A DNA stretch of 10,867 nt from Clostridiales bacterium (GTDB lineage: Bacteria; Bacillota; Clostridia; Christensenellales; CAG-138). Below, one piece after another: positions 6,776 through 10,867 of this stretch. Position 1 is the stretch's first letter. Each line of letters starts with the position of its first letter. The notes under the pieces are model-generated. The model saw only the letters and a program-made list of their open reading frames with translations, did no database searches and was not told where the DNA came from. A program made the translations under genes and the position numbers. The stretch is from positions 1-10,867 of the forward strand of contig JAISXK010000088.1 of the NCBI GenBank assembly GCA_031270585.1, written 5' to 3'.

Positions 6776-6802
6776 TTGAACATGCCTAGAGAGGCGTAAA
6801 AT
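6776..6802 (+). promoter_or_regulatory. Weak promoter candidate before the transglutaminase-like gene
   Basis: TTGAAC (6776-6781, four of six matches) and TAAAAT (6797-6802, five of six) are separated by only 15 bases, short of the usual 16-18. The stretch 6791-6825 is A-rich. Read-through from radA is an equally good explanation, because no convincing terminator lies between them. Confidence 0.3.
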
Positions 6803-6840
6803 AAATAAAAACGCGAATAAAAAGGGAAGGGGTGAAGAAA

Positions 6841-8088
6841 GTGAAGCTGTTGCGACGCGTAGCCCTGTGGTTGTTGTGCTGCTCCGCCTTGCTTTTCGCC
6901 TTCCTTGGCTATACAATGCTATGCAAACCTGAAAGCAGGGGCTTATTCTTTGCGCATGATAAAACGCTTGCGCAACCGCAGCCGTTGCCCCTGCCCACGC
7001 CCGTTATCGTGGATGACGCGTGGTCGCAGTGGCGGGATGTTAACATACCCACGCTTGCGGATACCTACTTTATACAGCATCTGGATGAAGACACGCGCCG
7101 GCTTTGCGCGGGCATATACGGGGGCATTGCAAGCTTTCAGGAAGAAATCATACTGCCCGAACCCGTAGACGTTGACACGCTCAGTAAAATCATGTGGCTT
7201 ATCAGCTATGATTGCCCCGAGCTATTTCAAATCAGCGGTGATTATTCCTATTATGTGCGCGAAAACATGCAGGATATGGCGATATCCGTCAAGCCCTCGT
7301 ATGTGATGGATGAAGAAGCCTACAACGCTGCCATAGCGCGGGTAACGGCGCTTTTATCCGGCTGGATCAACGACGCCGGCGCGCTCAATGCCTTTGAAAC
7401 CGAAAAGCTGCTCTATGAAAACCTGATCAAAACCTGCGCCTACGGCGAGAACGTTACCCATGCGGGCTCGGTTTACGGCGCGCTGATACTGGGCAGCGCC
7501 CGCTGCGAGGGCTACGCGAAATCGCTATGCATGGCCATGCGCGCGGCCGGGTTTGAAAGCCTGATACTCACGGGGGAGGCGCGCACATCCAGCAGCGACA
7601 AAGAAGCGCGTGTGGAAAAGCATGCCTGGAACGTAACAAAAATAAACGGGAACTACTACCAGCTTGACGCCACCTGGGACGACCCGGACGGCGCGCTGCC
7701 CTTTGATACAAGCTATGCCTATTTTAACCTGACGGATGAAGAGATGTATAGAAGCCGCACGCTTGACGAAATTTACGGCGCGTGGCCACTGCCCGTCTGC
7801 GACGACGCTTCGTTATCCTACCACGCGCAAAGCGGCTCGCTGATTACCGTCGCGCAAGACCCCGGCCCCATACTTTACGCGCTGTTGGATGATTCCTATT
7901 ATAGCGAGAAAAACTACATCATAGGCAAATTTGAAACGGAACTGCAGATGAGCGAGTTTAAAAAGAATATCAAGGATTGGATCAAAAGTTGGTACCGCGA
8001 TAAAAAATTTGCTTCGGGCTCTTATGATTCGGTTACATACAACGACAGCCTTGTGTTTACGATATTCAACCTGTCTTACGACGAGTAA
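6841..8088 (+). CDS. Secreted or membrane-anchored transglutaminase-like protein
   Basis: The product is about 415 residues. An N-terminal basic stretch plus a hydrophobic helix (KLLRRVALWLLCCSALLFAF) and a short Pro-rich linker (PQPLPLPTP) mark a membrane-anchored or secreted protein. The catalytic triad of the transglutaminase/papain-like fold is visible: Cys at about 222 in ARCEGYAKSL, His at about 261 in KHAWNV, Asp at about 276 in YYQLDATWDD. Such domains act on peptides or cell-wall proteins as transferases or proteases; the substrate is unknown. The region after about residue 310 is unrecognised. I chose the GTG at 6841 because AAGGGG stands 8 bases before it; an in-frame GTG at 6832 would add three residues but sits too close to the purine run. 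The gene lies 104 bases after radA and ends at a strong terminator. Confidence 0.83.
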   Translation: MKLLRRVALWLLCCSALLFAFLGYTMLCKPESRGLFFAHDKTLAQPQPLPLPTPVIVDDAWSQWRDVNIPTLADTYFIQHLDEDTRRLCAGIYGGIASFQEEIILPEPVDVDTLSKIMWLISYDCPELFQISGDYSYYVRENMQDMAISVKPSYVMDEEAYNAAIARVTALLSGWINDAGALNAFETEKLLYENLIKTCAYGENVTHAGSVYGALILGSARCEGYAKSLCMAMRAAGFESLILTGEARTSSSDKEARVEKHAWNVTKINGNYYQLDATWDDPDGALPFDTSYAYFNLTDEEMYRSRTLDEIYGAWPLPVCDDASLSYHAQSGSLITVAQDPGPILYALLDDSYYSEKNYIIGKFETELQMSEFKKNIKDWIKSWYRDKKFASGSYDSVTYNDSLVFTIFNLSYDE

Positions 8089-8108
8089 ACCGCCCCTTGC
8101 ATCTAAGC

Positions 8109-8155
8109 CAAAACCGGCCTCACCGCCGTAAAAAACGCGGGTGCCGGTTTTTATT
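8109..8155. terminator. Bidirectional rho-independent terminator
   Basis: AAAACCGGC (from about 8109) pairs with GCCGGTTTT (to 8151), extended inward by CACCGC facing GCGGGTG with a small bulge on each side, around the loop CGTAAAAAAC. The + strand ends in GGTTTTTATTTT and the minus strand in CCGGTTTTGG. It lies between the converging transglutaminase-like and coiled-coil genes and can stop both. Confidence 0.9.
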
Positions 8156-8192
8156 TTGTGTTTTATACCGCTCCTCTTTCCGATAACTCTTT

Positions 8193-9143
8193 TTAATCGT
8201 CCAGATCCATATCCAGTTCCAAATCATCCGCCAGGTTTTTGCGGCGCAGGCGGCGGCGTGACGGCGCAGGCGGCGGCGTGTATGAGTCTTCACCCGCAAA
8301 CTCCTGCCGCGCGGGAACCTCCGTTTCAAACAGGCCGTCATCCATCTTGCGCGCGAGACCCCGCCTGCGGCGTGAGCGCGCGGGCTTTTCCCATTCGCCA
8401 TCCTCGTCGCGCGGCGGTTCCCCATCAGGCTCTGCCAATCCCGGCTCCGCAGGCTTGATGGGTTCTGCGGACTCCATGGGCTCAACCGGCGCGGGGGCAG
8501 TCTCCTGCGCCTCCGGCGCCGCATACGGCTGCTCTGCAAACTGCGGGCGCATCACGACCGGCGCGCCGCCCTGGCCCTGCAGCGGCTGCGTCGCCACCAC
8601 TCCTAGCTCTTCGCGGTTCATACCCACGCGCTGATAGTTTTCCACAAGGTAATTTTGTAGGTGCTGCAGTATGGCGTCGGCATATTGCTTGGCGCTCTGG
8701 TATACGTCATTGGCGTTCTTTTCCGCGTGCTTTTGCAGCAGATCGCACCTGCGCTGCACTTCCAACAACACGGTATCTTCCGCAACGCGCGCCTCAAACT
8801 CCTGCTCGGCGGCCTTGCGTGAAAGTTCCGCCGCTTTTTCGGCGCGGCGCGCGATGGAGTTTGCCTCTTTATGCGCCTGATCCACGATATCCAGCGCCTC
8901 CTGGTTGGCGTTTTCCAGCAAGGTGTCGGCCTCTATCAGCACGCTGTTGGCGCGGCGTATATCCTCCGGTATGGTGACCTTTAAATCGCCCAGCAGGTCA
9001 AACACGTCGCTAATATCCACGAGACGTTTTGTGTTGCCGCCCCCGCCGCCTATTTTGGGACGCGGCGCCATCTCCATCAATTGTTCTATCTGCGATATGA
9101 TTGTAAATATGCCAAGTGTTACTTTTTCCTTTGCTTCGCTCAT
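8193..9143 (-). CDS. Coiled-coil 'ATPase-like' protein of the coaD neighbourhood, with long disordered tail
   Basis: The N-terminal 180 residues resemble short clostridial proteins next to coaD that are often mislabelled 'ATPase' for likeness to V-ATPase E/H stalks. A helix at 5-30 is followed by a GGGGG hinge, then DLKVTIPEDIRRANSVL (55-71) and a heptad-rich coiled coil (about 65-170) full of Ala/Glu/Lys. There is no P-loop, so it is not an ATPase in the catalytic sense. After residue 185 the chain is low-complexity: Pro/Ala/Glu-rich (AEP repeats), then two basic-acidic modules, SRRRRGLARKMDD and SRRRLRRKNLADD, and an acidic end. A DivIVA-like scaffolding role is conceivable but unproven. 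The ATG at 9143 lies 2 bases past the coaD stop; a TTG at 9149 overlaps that stop by 4 bases and is closer to GAGAGG, so the start may be two residues longer. No membrane helix is seen. Confidence 0.75.
   Translation of the reverse strand: MSEAKEKVTLGIFTIISQIEQLMEMAPRPKIGGGGGNTKRLVDISDVFDLLGDLKVTIPEDIRRANSVLIEADTLLENANQEALDIVDQAHKEANSIARRAEKAAELSRKAAEQEFEARVAEDTVLLEVQRRCDLLQKHAEKNANDVYQSAKQYADAILQHLQNYLVENYQRVGMNREELGVVATQPLQGQGGAPVVMRPQFAEQPYAAPEAQETAPAPVEPMESAEPIKPAEPGLAEPDGEPPRDEDGEWEKPARSRRRRGLARKMDDGLFETEVPARQEFAGEDSYTPPPAPSRRRLRRKNLADDLELDMDLDD
8242..8280. repeat. 20-bp-period tandem repeat inside the coiled-coil gene
   Basis: A 19-base GC-rich unit, CGGCGCAGGCGGCGGCGTG, stands at 8242-8260 and again, identical, at 8262-8280. 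The period of 20 is not a multiple of three, so the minus-strand gene reads the copies in different frames: one as TPPPAP, the next as RRRLRR. The tract is a likely site of slippage. Confidence 0.9.
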
Positions 9144-9145
9144 GG

Positions 9146-9628
9146 TCAACTCAACCTCTCAATAATTTTGCTTTTGTTCACATCCGGCACAAGCCCGTCG
9201 ATCGAGCCGCCAAAGCCCCCCACCTCGCGCACAATGCTCGCGCTCAAGTAGGAATGCTCGGGCTCCGCCATAAAGTATACCGTATCGATACCCGGCGCCA
9301 GCCGTTTGTTCATGGAACTGATGGAGAATTCATATTCGAAATCCATCACCGCGCGCAAGCCGCGCACAATATGCCTGGCGCCAACCTTTTGGGCAAATGC
9401 CACGAGCAAACCGTCAAAATGGGTCGCCTCCGCGTTTTTTATGCCTTCTGCGTCTATTGCCTCTTTTATAAAAGCTATACGCTCTTCTATGCTGAAAAAG
9501 GGGGTTTTGCTTGTATTGATCAATACGCCTACCACCACCCTATCCATCAGGGCGGCGGCGCGGCGCAACACATCCATATGGCCGGATGTCAACGGATCAA
9601 AGCTGCCGGGATATACGCCAATGTTCAT
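9146..9628 (-). CDS. coaD: Pantetheine-phosphate adenylyltransferase (PPAT)
   Basis: The 160-residue protein catalyses the fourth step of CoA biosynthesis: 4'-phosphopantetheine plus ATP gives dephospho-CoA plus pyrophosphate. The nucleotidyltransferase signature is TSGH at 14-17 after GVYPGSFDPL. K41 matches the conserved lysine near residue 42 of E. coli CoaD. RGLRAVMDFEYE (89-100) is the family's RGLR motif, and LSASIVREV (128-136) stands where ISSSxVKE is usual. Length is exactly typical (about 160) and the enzyme is cytosolic and hexameric in known cases. The ATG overlaps the rsmD stop (ATGA at 9628-9625), so translation is coupled, and the next gene begins at its stop. RsmD-CoaD adjacency is widely conserved in bacteria. 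Confidence 0.97.
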   Translation of the reverse strand: MNIGVYPGSFDPLTSGHMDVLRRAAALMDRVVVGVLINTSKTPFFSIEERIAFIKEAIDAEGIKNAEATHFDGLLVAFAQKVGARHIVRGLRAVMDFEYEFSISSMNKRLAPGIDTVYFMAEPEHSYLSASIVREVGGFGGSIDGLVPDVNKSKIIERLS

Positions 9629-10185
9629 ACTCTCTCGCTCTCGTGTATAAAAAAACTCAGGCCCGTATCGCCAAATTTACGGCGACCGGTGCAATATGCC
9701 TCCGCCGGAGCCGGATCGGGCGGCAACGCCCACGCGTGCTCTATCACTACCCTGCCGCCTTTTGCCACCAGGCCATTTTCAAACAGCGCTGATAGCGCCG
9801 ATAGCGCGCTTTCTTTGTAGGGCGGATCCACAAACACAATATCAAACGGCAGTTCGCATACAAGCGACTCGACGGCGCGAAGCGCATCCAACCCCATTAC
9901 CCTTGCCCGATTTTCAAAGCCCAGCGTTTTCAGGTTTTTTTTAATCAATGCCACGCATATGCGCTCATGGTCGTTAAAAAGCGCAAAGTCCGCCCCGCGC
10001 GATAACGCCTCCAACCCCAGATTGCCGCTGCCGGCATACAGATCAAGCACGCGCGCGCCGGCTATGTGCGTCTGCAATATGTTGAAGAGGGACTCCTTCA
10101 CGCGATCCAACGTGGGTCGAGTAAATTGCCCTTTGGGGGCGTCTACGCGCCTGCCCCGCGCCGACCCTGCGATGATGCGCAACAC
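9625..10185 (-). CDS. rsmD: 16S rRNA (guanine(966)-N2)-methyltransferase RsmD
   Basis: The product methylates N2 of G966 in 16S rRNA, using S-adenosylmethionine, late in 30S assembly. The SAM-binding motif is VLDLYAGSGNLGLEA, the catalytic motif is FVDPPY, and the family start RIIAGSARGRR and the RPTLDRVKESLFNIL box are all present. A frame open to a TTG at 10221 exists, but that codon lies on the predicted transcription start and has no ribosome site. A GTG at 10185 and a TTG at 10182 lie directly behind GGAGGAGGAC; AGGAGG sits 5 bases before the TTG and GGAGG 5 bases before the GTG. Either gives M(L)RIIAG, the usual RsmD N-terminus, and about 185 residues, normal for the family. It is the first gene of the rsmD-coaD-coiled-coil operon, overlapping coaD by 4 bases. 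Confidence 0.95.
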   Translation of the reverse strand: MLRIIAGSARGRRVDAPKGQFTRPTLDRVKESLFNILQTHIAGARVLDLYAGSGNLGLEALSRGADFALFNDHERICVALIKKNLKTLGFENRARVMGLDALRAVESLVCELPFDIVFVDPPYKESALSALSALFENGLVAKGGRVVIEHAWALPPDPAPAEAYCTGRRKFGDTGLSFFIHESERV

Positions 10186-10195
10186 GTCCTCCTCC
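10186..10195 (-). promoter_or_regulatory. Start-deciding ribosome binding site of rsmD
   Basis: The minus strand reads GGAGGAGGAC directly before GTG-TTG. The doubled GGAGG lets either codon sit at a 5-base spacing. Because it is the only strong Shine-Dalgarno sequence in the transcript, it argues against the longer reading frame that opens at 10221. Confidence 0.8.
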
Positions 10196-10201
10196 GTCTG
10201 T

Positions 10202-10215
10202 GGGCAAACTTGCCC
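10202..10215. repeat. 14-bp palindrome in the rsmD leader
   Basis: GGGCAAACTTGCCC is a perfect inverted repeat (six-base arms, AC between). It lies between the predicted rsmD transcription start (about 10222) and its ribosome site, where a bound repressor would block transcription. With a 2-base loop it would make a poor RNA hairpin, so a DNA operator is more likely, or it is chance. Confidence 0.4.
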
Positions 10216-10228
10216 TGACAATGTCTTT

Positions 10229-10241
10229 TATTATATCACAC
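10229..10241 (-). promoter_or_regulatory. Extended -10 promoter for the rsmD-coaD operon
   Basis: The minus strand reads GTGTGATATAATA: TATAAT at 10235-10230 with TG-n in front. At a 17-base spacer the -35 is GTGTAA, only three matches, as tolerated by extended -10 promoters. The start is predicted near 10222, leaving a leader of about 37 bases before the GTG at 10185. Confidence 0.68.
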
Positions 10242-10458
10242 AGGATTCCGTTTTACACTTTTTTCGCCTTGATTTCAGAGCATTTCAGAGCACCCCTTAT
10301 GAACCCATGGAACGATGGGGCTTTACCACCACTCTCCCTGTACAAATGGTTGCTTTTTGTTAAAAAAGAGATATCTGGCGAGCGGCTTTTTATCCAAAAC
10401 ATTCCACGCGCAATGCGTGATGGAAATTTCTTGCGTTACTGTTTCCTGCTTTGGAGGA
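10242..10458. other. Gene-poor junction between the rsmD promoter and the transposase remnant
   Basis: I recognise no gene in these 217 bases on either strand; frames that stay open do not resemble any protein I know. The stretch holds a perfect tandem 10-mer (10272-10291) and a small hairpin, CACGC (10405-10409) with GCGTG (10415-10419). It may be the decayed outer part of an insertion sequence or an insertion scar. Confidence 0.5.
10272..10291. repeat. Perfect 10-bp tandem repeat
   Basis: ATTTCAGAGC occurs twice head-to-tail at 10272-10281 and 10282-10291. It lies upstream of the rsmD promoter, between it and the transposase remnant. Confidence 0.9.
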
Positions 10459-10867
10459 ATGGTTGTACTGAAATCACCAATATACGTTAGAGTTTTCGGA
10501 ATCACTCTTGCAGATGTAGAGCCGAAAAAAATATTCATTGAACGGAAACAGATTGTGTTTTACAGCGAAAAATACGCCCTAAGGACTAAGCATAAACGGG
10601 AAGAGGCAATGGCCAAGGCCATTGCCTTGGTCAATAACCCATCCAAATATCGGCGCTCTTTCGATTACGGGGCTGCGGGGTATATCGAAAACCTCAGGAT
10701 TGACAAGGAAACCGGCGAGATACTCAATGTGGACGACACCCTCTTGCTAAATCAAGAAAAGATAGCCGAAGAAGAAAAATACGACGGATACTACGCGATC
10801 ATAACGAGCGAACTTGACGATGCGGATGAGCACATCATTGACACATACAGAGGGCCTTGGCGCATTG
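10459..10867 (+). pseudogene. IS1634-type (IS4-superfamily) transposase, 5'-truncated, cut by window end
   Basis: The + frame starting around 10459 reads ...IFIERKQIVFYSEKYALRTKHKR, then NNPSKYRRSFDYGAAGYIENL, DKETGEIL and EEEKYDGYYAIITSELDD, ending DTYRGPWRI. This order matches the C-terminal half of IS1634-family transposases, where the RKQ-x-x-FYSEKYA block, the KYDGYYxIxTSE strand and the YRGLWRIEESF catalytic-glutamate region follow one another; the catalytic EESF lies just past the window edge. Here the L of RGLW is P. Full transposases are about 550 residues; the N-terminal half with the first DDE aspartates is missing. The frame is open further upstream (at least to about 10330) but stops resembling the family before about 10468, and GGAGGA directly abutting the ATG is too close to work as a ribosome site. 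The element therefore looks dead at its 5' end. It is more AT-rich than its neighbours, as expected for imported DNA. Confidence 0.78.

Noticed and set aside
5923..6783. A 286-residue open frame on the minus strand opposite radA
   Set aside because: It is the shadow of radA, which has full family motifs on the + strand; its Ser/Arg/Pro-rich composition is typical of antisense frames in GC-rich genes, and it lacks a ribosome site.
6744..6787. AGGCAT (6744-6749) and ATGCCT (6782-6787) with a T-run between, as a radA terminator
   Set aside because: Only six base pairs around a 32-base loop, and the T-run is inside the loop, not after the stem.
9116..9820. A 234-residue + strand open frame across coaD and the end of rsmD
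   Set aside because: Both genes beneath it are unambiguous on the minus strand and no domain is recognisable in the antisense product.
10200..10538. Overlapping open frames on both strands between the rsmD promoter and the transposase remnant (10200-10490 +, 10323-10538 -)
   Set aside because: Neither resembles a known protein; the + frame runs through the rsmD promoter and the - frame through the transposase reading, so both are probably chance.
1..10867. CRISPR array, tRNA or rRNA gene, phage genes, toxin-antitoxin pair, or biosynthetic cluster
   Set aside because: Looked for on both strands; no regular spacer repeat, cloverleaf, rRNA segment, phage structural gene or small paired genes of that type were seen.

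Overview
The window reads as chromosomal DNA of a Gram-positive, probably clostridial (Firmicutes/Bacillota) bacterium of moderately high GC content; the mid-50s % GC is an estimate by eye. The support is a sorting signal of the PPKTG type, strong AGGAGG-like ribosome sites with GTG/TTG starts, extended -10 promoters, a membrane-anchored protein with a Pro/Thr linker, and the clostridial gene order rsmD-coaD-coiled-coil 'ATPase-like' gene. A Christensenellales-like lineage is possible but is only an impression.

Layout. (1) 1-722, + strand: C-terminal end of a large cell-wall-anchored surface protein. It faces a minus-strand block across a shared hairpin terminator (732-787). (2) 815-3944, - strand: reading in the direction of transcription, a thymidylate-kinase-like gene, a small DUF1294-like membrane protein, a YbaK/EbsC-family deacylase, and a fold-type II PLP enzyme of unassigned substrate. 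The PLP gene has its own AT-rich upstream region with a repeated 9-mer. (3) 3945-4189: divergent promoter region. (4) 4190-8088, + strand: a membrane-anchored seven-repeat beta-propeller protein, radA three bases behind it, then a secreted or anchored transglutaminase-like protein. (5) 8109-8155: bidirectional terminator. (6) 8193-10185, - strand: a tightly coupled operon of rsmD, coaD and a coiled-coil protein with a disordered tail, read from an extended -10 promoter at about 10235. (7) 10236-10867: a non-coding junction with a perfect 10-bp tandem repeat, then a 5'-truncated IS1634-type transposase cut by the window edge.

Most of the window is housekeeping: nucleotide metabolism (tmk), translation fidelity (the deacylase), 16S rRNA methylation (rsmD), CoA synthesis (coaD) and recombination repair (radA). 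Cell-surface genes are mixed in. No phage, CRISPR array, tRNA, rRNA or defence island was seen, and I found no convincing new multi-gene system. The points most worth a second look are the repeat-bearing leader of the PLP enzyme, the unassigned PLP enzyme itself, the coiled-coil protein with a two-frame 20-bp duplication, and the propeller-radA pairing.
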